DNA of 64,000 nt from Escallonia rubra (lineage: Eukaryota; Streptophyta; Magnoliopsida; Escalloniales; Escalloniaceae). Where the stretch lies: the NCBI GenBank assembly GCA_033065855.1, contig JAVXUO010001246.1, positions 62,001 through 126,000 on the forward strand. The letters are read 5' to 3'. The translations under genes were made by a program, and so were the position numbers. Numbering within the stretch: the stretch's first letter is position 1; every line of letters begins with the position of its first letter. Below are positions 1 to 12,798 of this stretch, one piece after another. The notes under the pieces are model-generated. The model saw nothing but the letters and a program-made list of their open reading frames with translations, ran no database searches and was not told where the DNA came from.

Positions 1-330
1 TCTTGACCCGGAAGAAGGTTGTTGCTAGTGGATTCTAGTGCTCTTGCAAGGGACTTCCTTGAAGAGGTGGATGTAGGCTTGAGGGTAGTTCAAGCCGAAC
101 CATTTAAATCTCCTTGTCAAGTATCTCTAACTCAATCTCTTTACTTATTTCTCTATAATTGCTTGAGATTGTGTAGTTAGCATCTTCATTGAAATATTAC
201 TTGGTTTGATTGAGATTCATAATTGTGCTTAGTTTAAATTCCCCATTGATTTTCAAAAACCCTATTCACCCCCTTCTAGGGTTATTTTATTGGTTTCATT
301 TTATTTTTGTGAAATTGATTGATGAGAAAT
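1..330 (+). repeat. Possible Copia-type LTR/leader fragment
   Basis: The text resembles the end of a plant Copia LTR and its leader: a stretch with GGATGTAGGCTTG and AGCCGAACC, then a C-rich 'CCTATTCACCCCCTTCTAGGG' segment near 262-282. No gag or pol coding follows, and neither a primer-binding site nor a matching second LTR is visible, so this is at best a decayed fragment cut by the window edge. The assignment rests on general resemblance only. Confidence 0.3.
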
Positions 331-419
331 TGAGTTTAAGCTGTTGTGGTATGTGTTGTATTGTTTTTAGAACTCTACGTGAATCGTGGTACAGTATTGC
401 GAGATTAATATTAGTTGTT

Positions 420-1216
420 ATGTCCCATATCCACGGGAGATAGTGAATTTCAGGTCCTGGTCAACGAGACTATACGTTGGCGCACAGTACTGTTACATCG
501 TGGTTCGCCTCTGCATACACAATATTACTTTTATCTCGGGTGGAGGAGGGATTTTGGGTCCTAGTCAGTGAGACCATATGCGCAACTGCGACGTACCATG
601 GAAAATGAGTTGGGGTTTCATTCGAAGTTTAAATACCGTTGCTATGCAATCATTTTGGAAGCATTTCCTGCGAGCATGATTTGCCCTATTAAGTATAAAT
701 ACATGTACAATAACTCATGTGAAATCCTTACCATTTTTAAAACTCAGAAACCATTGCATGTTTATTAAACCCCAAAACCCATTTTAAAAACGTAGTTTGC
801 ATAATTGATGGGCTCTTGCTCGTTCTTTTACTTTTTAGGTGATGGTCTAAGAGAGCCAGATTCCTATAACCAGCACGAGGGAGGGCACCCAAAGAGAATT
901 ATTAGATTAGTGAAATGTCTATTGACTTTGAAAATTTAATTTTATGGTAGTTTTTATGGATGCACTTAGGTAAGGAGCTTAAGTCTCCTCAAATTATTCA
1001 TAATTATCGACATGTAATTAAAGGTTTTAATTCAATAATTGAGGAATTTTTAAGTGTGGCTCTTAGTACCCAATTAATTGTTTAGATTTTAGTAGTTGGA
1101 TTGAATTCTGAGCACATGTTATATTAGGCCTGACAAAGCCTTGATGGAGGCTTAGTAGGCATGTGACCCGTCACGGGCCTAACTCATGGGCTCACTCGTG
1201 GATTTGGGTTATGACA
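420..1216 (-). repeat. Possible solo or decayed Gypsy-type LTR
   Basis: The right edge reads GATTTGGGTTATGACA, whose complement TGTCATAACCCAAATC resembles the 5' start of many plant Gypsy LTRs (TGTCACAACCC type). The interior has motifs such as GGTCCTGGTCAACGAGAC, repeated in variant form near 560. The left boundary and a flanking duplication could not be fixed. There is no coding capacity. Confidence 0.3.
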
Positions 1217-1850
1217 GATGGAAAGTGCAAAGACAATACTGTCATTTTTTTTATTTTTTGGTTAGCTTCATGCGATAAGTATTTTGAAATCTCGTGTAGT
1301 TGGCGGTCATATAATCAAACCTCGTGTAGTTGGTTGTAATGTAATCAAACATTTTATATGCATTCAATGTAATTATCCTCTCCCTAATTGTATCTTCGTG
1401 ACAAGTGTTTACACGTTGAATCTTTTCAATGCAATTATTCTTAATTTGTACTTTTTGATCTAGCTGTAAAAATCTAACTAAAACTTACTTTCTCCGGAAA
1501 GCAGTTCAACTATTCATATAACCGAACTTTTATATGACATACATTCTCCTGATGTACTTAAAAAAAAAAAAAAACTTTGCGAGCTCACAAAACTCTTTTT
1601 GTTCCCATTTTTTGGTATAATAATTTTTCTTAAGCCTCACTCCTCCATCACATTTTTCCTTTTAAGTTAATTTCTTGTTAGACCCTTACTTCTTCTACAC
1701 TACTGTTAGCAATTTATCCTAACACTGTCAAAAAGGCACCTGGTCCTGACTGCATAAAAGTAAAGCCTTGTTCAGGGCAACAATCACAATTGTATTTATT
1801 TAGCCTAAAAGAGGAAGCACAAGAGCCAAACGGGGAACAAATTCCCACAC
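1217..1850. other. AT-rich intergenic sequence, no gene seen
   Basis: This stretch is AT-rich, with two near-copies of 'CTCGTGTAGTTGG' around 1294 and 1321 and a poly-A run at about 1560-1574. No coding exon was found. It is upstream of the IDN2-like gene and may hold its promoter, but no convincing TATA position was chosen. Confidence 0.4.
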
Positions 1851-1899
1851 AGTGAAAACGCTCGGTAACGGTAAGTTGTTGCCATTTTTAACGGCAGAA

Positions 1900-3135
1900 A
1901 CCGGTATCGAGAACAATGCACGCGCCCCCAATCGCGAGTACGACTTGTGCACACACTTTCTCAGCACTTTTTGTGCATTTCCGTGTCGTCTTCCAGTTTC
2001 GTCTCTGCCCTCGTCAAAGGCCAGAGACCGAGGACCGGAGTCACTTCACTCCTCCTCGACCAAATCAAAAGCCCTAGCCTTCCCATTATTCTTCATCCCT
2101 TTATTCACCTAATTTGAAGCTGTTTTCACTCTTTTGTGCATGCATTGGTTAATACTGGCGAGCAATTCGTCTAATTTCAAGTAACTTTTCTCTCCTAACA
2201 CACGCACACACTTTCGTCTATCGAGTTGATCTAAGCTCTGCTGTGCTTTTCGTTTTGGAACTACGAATTTCACCGTATATTACGCTGCGTTTGGAGTAAA
2301 TGCCGTGTGATGCATCATGCATGTTCGTGTTTCGATCATGAAAATTGTTAGTTGAATTGCTCGGTTTTTTGTGGCCTTTGTTTACTAAAGGTGAAATTTC
2401 ACTATATTATGTGATATCATGCATGCTCGTGTTTTAATCATGAATATATCAAGGAAACTGAATGAATTTAGAAATTCAAATCTGTATGTTCTTAATGTGT
2501 TTGCATGCATGCACCCTGTTAATATTCGAATCTCGTTAGTTATTGAATCATTATCGAGTTTCGATTAGCTTGAAAAATGCTTTTAAAACGCTTGTCTGAG
2601 TTTTAAGATACATACGCCTGAATTTTGAAGTACTGTTTTCCGCGCAGGGGGTGGGGGGGGGGGGGGGGGGGGGGGGGATTGGGGAGAACAACAACATTGA
2701 TGCGGTAGTTTCATGATTTTTGTCCCCTTTAACTTTTTGCGAATATCTAGGATAGCATAGGAAGACCAGACGTTGTATTGAGTTCAAGGGGAATTTTGGG
2801 ATCAACTAAGTACTGCCTGAGAAGTCAAACTTCGGTACAAACAATGAATGAAGTCAATGTTTGCATGTCCACATTATGTTCTAGGGGTTCACAATGTCGA
2901 AGGTGATACAAATTTTGAACCAATGGACAATCTTCTTCTTTTTTGTGACCATCATACATATAGTTTCATTCTCCAGCAGATATAAGGATCACTGACTTCC
3001 CCTTAAACATAGACTACGGCCAAAACCTGGACCGATATAGTCTTATTCAAACTCTGGCTTGTTAAACTCCAAATGTTACTTTTGACTGACTTCATTTAAT
3101 TACCAGGGTGTTTCTATTGGAGATTTGCTGGTGCA
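1900..3135 (+). other. 5' UTR and leader intron of the IDN2-like gene
   Basis: A CT-rich leader with the common plant 5' UTR motif AAAAGCCCTAG (about 2067-2077) precedes a plausible donor at 2181 (CAA|GTAACT). The matching acceptor is TACCAG ending at 3106, and 29 untranslated bases remain before the ATG at 3136. The proposed leader intron is therefore 2181-3106. The transcription start is not defined; transcript data would settle it. Confidence 0.5.
2653..2677 (+). repeat. Poly-G tract, 25 consecutive G
   Basis: An uninterrupted run of 25 G follows GGGGGT and is followed by ATTGGGG. It lies on the sense strand of the proposed leader intron of the IDN2-like gene. It could form G-quadruplexes in DNA or nascent RNA. 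The exact length may be a sequencing or assembly artefact. Confidence 0.9.
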
Positions 3136-6100
3136 ATGGATTGTAGTTCGGGAGAAGACACTGACATTAGTGACTCCGAGATAGAGGAGTATGAAGAAAA
3201 ATCTTATGAAGAATTGAAAAGTGGAAAACACCGTGTTAAATTATCCGAAGAAACTTTTACTTGCCCGTACTGTACAAAGAAAAAGAAGCGAGATTACCAG
3301 TATAATGAACTATTACAGCATGCTGGTAGTGTGGGCAAATGTAATTCAGACAAGCGAAGCGCAAGAGACAAGGCAAATCATCTAGCCTTAGCTAAATACT
3401 TGGAAAAAGATCTTGGAGTTGTTTCTGGTCCGTCAGAAACTTTGCCTGTGGTTGATCCTCTTGCAGATTGTAATCGTGATGAGATGTTTGTATGGCCGTG
3501 GATTGGAATTGTTATTAATCTTCCAACTGAATGGAAGGATGGGCGCTATGTGGGGCAAAGTGGTTCGAAGCTGAGAGACCAGTTGACAAGGAGAGGTTTC
3601 AATCCCACAAGAGTGCATCCTTTGTGGAATTATCGGGGCCACTCGGGCAGTGCTGTCGTTGAGTTTCATAAAGATTGGTCTGGATTTAATAATGCCATGT
3701 CGTTTGAGAAGGCTTATGAAGCTGATCATCACGGGAAAAAGGACTGGCAGGCAAGTAATGACCAAAAGTCTGGTCTTTATGCTTGGGTTGCTCGGGCCGA
3801 TGACTATAAATCTAATGGCATTATTGGGGAACATCTTCGTAGGATTGCAGATCTTAGAACCGTTTCTGATCTCATGGAGGATGAAGCTCGTAGGACAAGC
3901 AAACTTGTATCTAATTTAACCAGTGTGATCGAGGTCAAGAAGAAGCACCTGGAAGAGATGGAAAGCAAATTCGAGGAGACTGACAATTCCCTAAGCAAAT
4001 TAATCGAGGAAAAAGACAAGCTTCATCAATCTTACAATGAAGGTCTGTGCTCTTACCATGATTTATAATGCGTTTGCATCATATATATCTGGAAAAAGGG
4101 ATGAGTAGCAGAGGAAATAGAGGCTTTTATTACATGAGTTTGTTAGTTTCTCCTCCTAATTTTACAATTTACTTACTGCTGCGGAATACCAGCGGGGACA
4201 GTTATATTTATATGCTTGTTTGCTTTGAGCAGAGATAAAGAAGATACAGTCGAGTGCGCGGGACCATTTCCTGAGGATTTTTAATGACCATCAAAAGCTT
4301 AAGTTGCAATTAGAAAGTCAGAAGAAAGAGCTTGAGCTCCGGGGTCAAGAATTGGAGAAACGTGAGACTTTGAATGATTATGAAAGAAGAAAGCTCTCCG
4401 AAGAAATTGAACAGGTACAGCATTTCTTGTTTGGTTTTATACACTTTATGCTGAGTTTTACTTCTTTCTTGCAGCCTGAACGCTAAGAAAGTGAGATTCC
4501 TCATCAGTCATTAACTGCATTTAAAGTTTTTAGTCACTGATTCATTGATCTCTCAGTTCTTTAGGAGTCATGAATTGCTCTTTTATCCCTCCTTGTTGCA
4601 CATTAGTCAATTGATGGTGATGATCGCATAGAGGGTTAAACAAAAGGCTACCTAGAGTTGATCTAGTACAAAAAATTTATTGTTGTAAACAAAATCTGAG
4701 ACAACAGCATGTGTGGTAGATGGGTTGGTGTACTCTTATTGGGTTGGTTCCTCCTTTCTCCTTTATCACCAGTTTGATTCGGTTTAGTTGTTCGGGATGT
4801 GTCGGCGGAGAATCAGCATTCACACTCATATGTCAAATTGGTTCACTCAAATGGAACTTAACCACTTAGTTCCCACGGTCACATCATAGAGGAAAATATT
4901 TCTCCGGCTGTGTCTGATTGACATGACTTTTAAACATAGCCCTTTTTTGTGCAGCACTTGTATCACGTACAACAAATTTCAGATTCGTACATATGTAAAT
5001 TCAGTTTTAATGTAGCCATTTGCTTGTCAGGGCATCTTTATCTTTTTGTTGACATGTGTCACTCGAAACAACATGATTCCAACTTCAATAAGATGTATAA
5101 TGCTGTCAATCTGAACTAGGCAGCTGCACTTCTTACAGTCAGACAGCATGCTTGAATCATCTAACAATTAACTTCTCATTATGATTTCAAGACGTTTTTC
5201 AGCCACGGGAAACTTTTGGCTTATTATCAGTTTCTGGTAATATGCAACTATAAGCTAGTTAGGAAGCCCCTAAGAAAATCTGAAGAATTCTTGAAGATAA
5301 AAGTAGTAATATGGTTCAATTACAGTAACACACAAACATCCACCTGTAAAATGGTTGGTATTGTCTAAATGATTAGTCAATTAGCTGCAAAATGTCGAGT
5401 GCTTGATCCTATCCCCAGTAAAAGGATAATATGATGGATATAAATATAGCATTTAGTCTATATTTGTTTTAATGTCAATGACTGACGCTAAGATTGAAAA
5501 AATAATACTGTGTATCCTCTTTAACACAATCTTTTTGTGTGTGGAAGTTTGGATCGTGTCGATGACTCAAATTTTCATGCCATAGAAAAGTCACACAAGA
5601 TATCTATTTACTATATATGAGTATATGCACAAGTAACACATAACAAATACGTCCAGATAGTTCTGTACTGGTGACATTTTAGTTTTGCTTTTGGTTTTCC
5701 TAAGGCTGAATCTGCGATGGACATGTCGGAGTGGTTTTGGCCTATGTCTGCATATCGTATGGTGGTTGTTCTTGCACTATAGAGTGACAAATAAATGTGA
5801 TGAGGGTATGTTTCGTCTGAATTTCTCTAACACATGGCTCGGTCTTGCATTCTTTTGAATATTTAGACATATAGCATTGTAGGTACTTTATTGGAAGAAA
5901 AGCCTTATTATAGTTGTGCATCTTGGAATTTGGTGTCGACTTTTTGAAGTTTCTTAAGTCAAAGAAATTACTGACAAGTTGAGCTCCAATTTTCTTCCAG
6001 AATACCATAAAAAATAGTTCGCTTCAGCTGGCTACTGATGAGCAACAGAGGGCTGATGAAAACGTGATGAAACTGGCTGACGATCAGAAGGTGCATGAAT

Positions 6101-9100
6101 TGCTTTTCGACACTTTTGAATAATGATTGCAGTTCTTCCAATCCAACTTCAGACACCATAATACCTGCTGTGTATATTGCTATTGATTTCAGAGGCAAAA
6201 AGAGGATCTCCATAAGAGAATAATTCAACTTGAGAGACAACTGGATGCAAAACAAGCAGTAGAGCTAGAAATTGAGCGACTGAAAGGGACATTAAATGTT
6301 ATGAAGCACATGGGAGATGATGGTGATTTGGAAATTTTGAAGAAGGTGGACGATATACACGAGACTTTGAGGGATAAAGAAGGAGAACTTGAAGATTTAG
6401 AAGCACTGAACCAAACTCTAATTGTGAAAGAACGCAAGAGTAATGATGAGCTGCAGGAAGCTCGTAAAGAATTGGTTAATGTAAGGCACTGTTGTTTATT
6501 TCTTTATTTGGATAGTTTCATATTTACATCAGCATGGCAATTCTTCCCAATTTTTTTTTCTTCTCCTACTTAGATTTTCTTACAGACTCTTGCAAGAGTA
6601 AATTTTTTGACTCTGATGTTCTGAGTTGGGTGTGGCCCTTTAGGGTTGCATGTTTTTTCGGGTTGAGTTCATCTGCCAGTTTTGTTGTTTTGTTATGTAC
6701 TTTACCTTTTCAAGTAGGCCCATCACTAAAAGTATATCTGTTGGGTGGGTGTGTTGGTGTATCTCAAGCGAGGAGCTGTCGTATGAGTTTTTCTGTTTCA
6801 ACGTATTTCATACGCTATTATCATCAATATTGCATGTGATGGCTTACGTATTCAAATTTCTATTCAAATAAGACAGTAATACATGTTGCATGAGATTGCT
6901 TGCTCTGGGGCCCATGGGTCCCCACCTTATAGTAGATGCTTGGAAGGGAAGACTAATTGACTTCTTTTTCCTTTTCGTGTAGGGCTTGAATGAACTCTCA
7001 AAAAGTGCTCATATTCGTGTCAAGAGAATGGGAGAGCTCGACAGCAAACCGTTCCATGAAGCAATGAAGAGGAAGTATAATGAAGCAGATGCCGACGAGA
7101 GAGCTTCTGAAGTGTGTTCATTGTGGGAGGAGTACCTTCGAGATCCTGAATGGCATCCATTTAGAGTCATAAATGTGGATGGAAAACATCAGGTGTGCAC
7201 TTAATGGCTATATTCGGAAAAAATTGTGTACCACGATATAACTGTGTTTCTTTGGTAGCAGAAAGGTTCTTTTCTACGGGATATGAGGTAAAAATTAGAA
7301 AGTCTTTTTGCTTCAAAGTATAAAGGCTAACCATGTATGACTGCTACGTACTTCTGGCTTATATGTGCAAGAAACTTCTTCATGGTACGTGTTATGATCC
7401 TTTGATTGTGGGTTGAATATCACACTAGGCAGATTACTCAACTTGTCTGCATCATAAATTATTTGGTGCATTCCACTTAGAATCGAAGCATAAAAATGGA
7501 TTTAACATCATGCCATTAAGTGCCAGGGTCATAAGCTTTTCTTCTTACAGTCTCTTATAAAAGTATGTTGAGACTGATTTGTAATGTTGAATTGCATAAT
7601 TGGTTTACCTTTACCATGTGATTCGGTGAAATGAAAAGCCAAGCAACATGATGGTTCCAAGTCCATTCTGCATATGCCAAGTATGCACTTAGCTACCTAC
7701 AATGCCAATAAATGTTTGTCAAAGTAGTTGCAGCGCTTCTTGCTATGATCACCTTCAATCACAAAGACCATCAAAACTAACAATTATGGAGACCTCGACC
7801 ACCATAGATCGCTAGATTGGTTTTCCAATGTCAAGGCCCCAAAGAAATCCGATAGGACATGGTTGTCACAACAGCCTTACCACTGCCACCAACATACTTT
7901 ACCCACCATCATCGCTCAAAAGGTCACTTGTAGACGGGGCTTAGATCATATATTGTTCGAGACCTAGCTATCTTTAACCATGTTTTTGTTAGAAATTCTT
8001 ATAGGCTACCCATCCCACGCGGGATATAGGTAAGCTCTTTGTTTGTTGTGAATCTGTATATCATGAGATATATATGCATCAAACAAGGTCCTGTCTTCAT
8101 CTCGTCTTCCAACACACCACACCACAAATCCACCACCATTTTTACCACTACTGGCATCATCCTCAACAATATCTGATTTAAAATTAAAACCTCATCTAAA
8201 CAAATAAATTATTTTATGTTGATCCAGTTTCCAGATTTGTGATCATATATTCAGTTACAAGCAAAAGAGAATAGAAGGTCAGTAACAGTGGTCATGATGG
8301 TTTCGGATGGGGTTGCTTTAGTGGTGATGGGTTTGAGTTGAGTGGAGGAGGGGTTCTGGTGGTGGAGTGGGATGGGTGAATTGAAGACGGGTAAGCGAAG
8401 GGTGTTAACTTGGTGATGGGTGGTGAGGCTAGAGTTGTTGTGTTCATGGATGATCATAGAGGGGGGTTTTGGTCATGTGATCAGGGAGGCTGGTTGTGGT
8501 GGACTGGTGGTCATGGAGGCTGCTGGTGGTGGTGGTCAAGCAGAGAGGAGACAGATAATTTACAGAGTATTTTGGAGTGAATTTTTCCTAAAAGTTAAAG
8601 TAAGTAACATGTTTTTGTTGATGTCCTAGGTAGCCAATAACATCTTGACACATACTGAAATGTATGCCTTATAATCATAACTTTAGCTGTTTACTTAAAT
8701 ACCCTCTCAATTGTGGTATGTGCACTGGACATGCTAATTTCTGTCCAATTTTTGTTTAGCTGTCGTTCGATTTAGGACTCAATTACAACCATGTCATGAC
8801 CTCAAGGAGTAAGTGCTCTAATGAAGCCCCAGGGTCTTATTTGCCAAAACGGGCAAACAATAGGGGGTTGAATGCGATTTAGGATTTTTATACCTACGTT
8901 GAATCTGCCCCAAGGCTTAGTTGAGCTTGTTGAGTTGAGTTGAGTTAAATGTTTACCAGACCGTTAACAGAGAGAACCTCATAGTATACCATTTTGCAGA
9001 GAAAGCAATAGCCTTGCTTGCAGAAGCTGATGAACCTGTCCAGAAACCTAGAACAGAGGAATGTGTCTTGAACATGACAATGACCCAACAATTCCTCCGC

Positions 9101-10032
9101 ATATGAAGCAGCCTTAACTATAATAATCCAGTACATCGACAAACCCACCCAATGCCTTACATGATACAACGGACAAGTAGCTTAATGTATTTTTCTAGAC
9201 CACAGAATACCAAATTTTGCTATCAAGACAAAGTTGCATCTGTTTCATCGGCATGATTTGTTAGGTGATTGCAGAATTCTTTCCCCCAACCCCCCCCCCA
9301 AAAAAAAAAAAAAGTTTGGTCAATCCAAAGAACCTCGGGCTAGTGGAAAATATTTCAATATATGTAGTTCAAACTAATTTGGTGTAGTTATCTAAGGTTT
9401 TGCTCATTTTGATTTCCATTTTCATTTTCGAAGGCCCAAGCTAACAAGAGGAGTACAAGATGCTTAAATCCATAGCTGTTTATCCAAGTTTTGTCACCAA
9501 AAAGTTTAATTTAGCTTCAGTATCTGTCTGCAGCCTGTTGCAGTGCTTGTATTATTTGTTAAAGACAAGCCATTTTTTTATTCATGTTCTTTAACAACGT
9601 AGTTGGAGTGTGATCATCAATGAATTACCTAACATGTTCAGTTTAAGTTGTGCTTGAACATCTTACTTATGGTAGCTGTGACTGCTCCTCGATTTATTTC
9701 CAGGGACAACATGATGTATCAATATAATTCATGTGTATTGCTTGTTTTATGAGCCCATAATGTGTTTGGATTGATTAAGACTGCTATTGTTGTTTCAGGA
9801 ATTAATAGATGACCAGGATGAAAGACTGAAAGATCTGAAGAAAGAATTTGGTGGCGAAGTGTTCAAGGCTGTGACGACAGCTCTGTCAGAGATAAACGAG
9901 TACAACCCAAGTGGAAGATATGTCATCTCAGAGTTGTGGAACTACCCTGAAGGTAGGAAAGCTACTTTGCAAGAGGGTGTTGCCTTCATCCTGAAGCAAT
10001 GGAATGTCTATAAACGCAAGAGGATGGGTTGA
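3136..10032 (+). CDS. IDN2: Full-length IDN2/FDM-family RdDM factor (zf-XS, XS, coiled coil, XH)
   Basis: Six coding exons join in frame with GT-AG borders: 3136-4042, 4233-4414, 6001-6090, 6193-6480, 6983-7192, 9799-10032, giving 636 aa (IDN2/FDM proteins are about 630-650 aa). An acidic N-terminus precedes a zf-XS motif (C43, C46, H62; CPYC...LLQHAGSVG). An XS RNA-binding domain follows at about 115-228, with WPWIGIV, GFNPTRV and PLWNYRGHSG. A long coiled coil runs to about 500, ending in NDELQEARKELVN, and the XH domain to the C-terminus contains KRMGEL, WHPF and YNPSGRY. In Arabidopsis, IDN2 and FDM proteins bind RNA through XS, dimerise through the coiled coil and act with long non-coding RNA and AGO4 downstream of Pol V in the nucleus. 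Identification as an IDN2/FDM member is firm; strict orthology to IDN2 rather than FDM1-5 is not proven. Intron 5 (7193-9798) is 2.6 kb and holds a GT-rich strand-biased patch at about 8250-8545. Confidence 0.93.
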
Positions 10033-11316
10033 TGGTCGGAAATTGTATTGTAGCTTACACAAAAAGTTGTAAGCTCTCTGTATCAAATTATCAATGCAGT
10101 CATTTGAAAAAAAGATTTGCCAAATGAAATGCAATTTCAGGTATCGTAGAATGCCTGAGCGATTCGGATGTTGTGATGATTATTTCTAGGAATAATCTTG
10201 TACAAGCTCCGCGTCTTGTACCCAATTCTAGGAATAAAAATGTACTATGTTGCACGCATCATTGTCTAACTGCATGTTCTTGTAGATCTTGAATGACGAC
10301 GTACACTGGCATGATGAAACTGTCCTTCCATGTTAACTGCTGTAAATATTATCTTCCAAGGAAGACTGTCGAGTGCACACAGTTTCCATGATTATAGGGT
10401 TCGAGAGGATAGGTCTATGTTGCTCTATCCTGACTTATGTAAATAGAAGCTGTCTTCGTTGGCTCTTTGGAGAGGAATTTCCCCCCGAGAAAATAGTCAA
10501 ATATTTCTAGCCATATGGTTGAGAACACTTGATTGTACCTCACTCCTCTTGTAATATTTGATGCAATTTCATGTTCTTGACATTGTGTCTGACCACTCTT
10601 TATAGTCTCCCATGAACATGTGGAGTATTAAATGCACTCCTTATACCATACCAACATTTGAGTGTCTTGGTCCCTCTGATGTTTTTTTCTCGCACTCAGA
10701 GTTGTTTCGTACACAAAATCGAGCTACCCGATTGACAAGTGTTTCCCTCTGACTAAATTGATATACGATTCTCAATTTTTGGAAATGCTTTCCTTATGCT
10801 AGAAAAAAAAAAAAAAAGGTCGTAAAAAAAAAATATATTCATTTTTGGTCTCCTGTTGCACTAAGTTGGGTGTGGAAGACTTGCTTGCTACTCGAGATTA
10901 GACTGGACGTAAATGGTATGTCTTAGAGTTGTATGTAGAGTGAAATGAACACGACATATAAACTCATCTATAATACTCCGTATCACCTTAACAATCCTAT
11001 TTTGTGTGTTCTGTAAATAGTGTTCGTGTGTGTGTGTATTTTTTTAAAAATATTTCTTGAGTCATGTACATGTAATGACGACAAAGTTTTTACCGGTAAT
11101 TTTAAAACACACTAATATGTACTGGATCTTATCTAAATCAATGTTATTTTCTTATTATACAAAAAAATGTTAACCATAAAAAGATAAATATAATTGTAGC
11201 TTAATATTTGTGGCTATACGACGCAAATAGGTCTATTAACGACGAAACTCTAGTTCTCTTGCCACTGTTGGACAAACAGTGCTACCACAGTACACTAACA
11301 TAATACAGTGGAGTGC
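10033..11316. other. 3' UTR and intergenic DNA after the IDN2-like gene
   Basis: The first 200-250 bases are probably the 3' UTR; AATAAA-like sequence occurs near 10231 (GGAATAAAAATG). The rest is AT-rich with homopolymer A runs near 10803 and 10825. No further exon was seen. Confidence 0.4.
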
Positions 11317-11334
11317 ACTTTCCAAATCCTCAAC

Positions 11335-11738
11335 AGTGGCTTTGGAGGTCTGATGCGCAACGGTGGAGGAGAGTGGATAGGAGGATTCTATGGATTTACT
11401 TCAGCTGCGAGTGCTATTGAAGCAGAACTCCAAGGAGTTTTACAAGCAGCACTAATGATCAAGAACATGGGACTGGAGAATGCTACTATTGAAACTGATT
11501 CCCAAATTGCAAGAGATCTCATTTTGGAAAACAAAAATAGATTTCATCCATTGAGTAACATTATTAAAGACTGTAACTATCTTGTTAAAGCTACCAAGAC
11601 TAATATTAACCATGTGTATAGAGAAGGCAACCGATGTGCAGATTATCTTGCCAATTTAGGTGCTCAACAAGGGGAGCCTTTTGTGTATCTCATACAACCA
11701 CCGGAGGTGGTCCTTCCCTTGTTAATAGCTAATATAGC
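11335..11738 (+). pseudogene. LINE RNase H-like domain, interrupted
   Basis: The frame reads GFGGLMRNGGGEWIGGF, then AASAIEAELQGVLQAAL, then ATIETDSQIARDL, and HVYREGNRCADYLANLGAQ. This is the RNase H fold found at the C-terminus of plant L1-type LINEs (RVT_3 type). The E of EAEL and the D residues of TDS and CADYLA match expected active-site positions, but the first Asp-bearing strand and the whole reverse transcriptase are absent because of 5' truncation. After PLLIANIA the frame enters the hAT insertion at 11739. The ATG at 11308 is in flanking host DNA and is not a real start. Confidence 0.8.
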
Positions 11739-12798
11739 CAGGGGCAGAGCCAGGAATATTTTTCAGGGGGTGCAAAAATTATATGTCCGTTACCAAATTT
11801 TTAATTAAAATAGTATGCTACACTATACTCCAACCAACTCGCATGACGGTCAAACCAAGAAGAAACAAATCGACGAGATTGTTTCCCGAATTGTGTAAAT
11901 GGAAAATTGTGGCTACGAGGTTGGCAAGGACCTTTCGACCAATATGTTCGTCGAACTTTATCTCGAATATTGGGACTATAATCCATAATATTCGGACGCA
12001 AGCCAGGATCCGCAATAAGCTCATCAGAGTTGAACTCATCACGAATTCTACTTGAACCCCCGAAATCAACATCTCGATGCACAAAATGAGCCTTGTCCGT
12101 TACTGTTAAAGTTGAAGACTGTAGAATACTATCTTGATTAGGCTGCGAGGATTCTGCCAATTTCCCTAGCTTTTTAAAAAACTTATCCATTCTGAAAAAA
12201 AACACACACGCACATTGGAATAAAATTTCAATATCTCAACACAAATTCACATAATTAAATAATTGTACATATTATTATATTAGCATATTACACTAAATTT
12301 AACATATTAAACTAAAATATAAATGTAACATATTATCATATTAAATACTAGCACTAGCAGACAACAATTCATTTAGCAATCAGCATCTAAGAGCAAGAGG
12401 GAAGACTCACGCAAGGCCAAGATGAGAATTCAGATCTGGTTCTTCAAGGGCGTCGGCGCGTCGCGGGACTGCGGGACAGCGGAGGTCGACGGTCGTCGTC
12501 CGGTCACGGCGTCACTCCGTCGTGACGAGTCGTCGAAGGCTCGAAGCTCCTGTCTGAAGGAGCTGTCGCCGGTGGGTGGAGCTGTCGCCGGTGGGTGGAC
12601 CGGTCGCCGGTGAGACCGTGTGAGAGAGAGAGAGAGTCGATTGTGCCTCTCGGCCAGTCTCGGGGAACGGGTATCGGGGATTGGGAAACGGGATATCGAA
12701 AACGGGGTCAACGCGATTCCCAAAAAAAAAAAAAATTTATTTTTTTTCTCCCAGAAATCAGGGGGTGCCCCCCTTGTCCTAACGTGCCTCCGCCCCTG
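11739..12798 (-). mobile_element. hAT-family deletion derivative nested in the LINE
   Basis: The ends are inverted: CAGGGGCAGAGCCAGG at 11739 and CCTCCGCCCCTG ending at 12798, the typical CAGGGGCGGAG terminus of plant hAT elements. Flanks AATATAGC (11731-11738) and GATATAGC (12799-12806) form an 8-bp duplication with one mismatch, the length expected of hAT. At 1060 bp it is far shorter than an autonomous element. It keeps a GC-rich leader at the 12.4-12.7 kb end and the first part of a transposase on the minus strand, so it is an internally deleted, Ds-like copy. Its insertion post-dates the LINE. Confidence 0.85.
11801..12190 (-). pseudogene. hAT transposase N-terminal remnant (TTF-type/ZMYM1-like)
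   Basis: From MDKFFKKLGKL at 12190 the minus strand reads on through ELIADPGLRPNI, YSPNIRDKVRRTYWSKGPCQ, HNFPFTQFGKQSRRF and WFDRHASWLEYSV. This order matches the TTF-type zinc-finger-leading region of the large plant hAT family annotated as zinc finger MYM-type protein 1-like. The frame stops just after WLEYSV, where the family normally continues into the zinc finger and the catalytic RNase H-like and dimerisation domains. Those parts are deleted, so the fragment cannot be active. Confidence 0.8.

Noticed and set aside
8251..8629. Possible small gene in the GT-rich patch of intron 5 of the IDN2-like gene
   Set aside because: Short frames on both strands are composed of Gly/Val/Met or His/Pro runs typical of biased composition, without conserved features.
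11308..11332. Start codon for the LINE RNase H frame at 11308
   Set aside because: This ATG lies in host sequence before the LINE boundary at 11333, within and beside the target duplication; the frame is open by chance.
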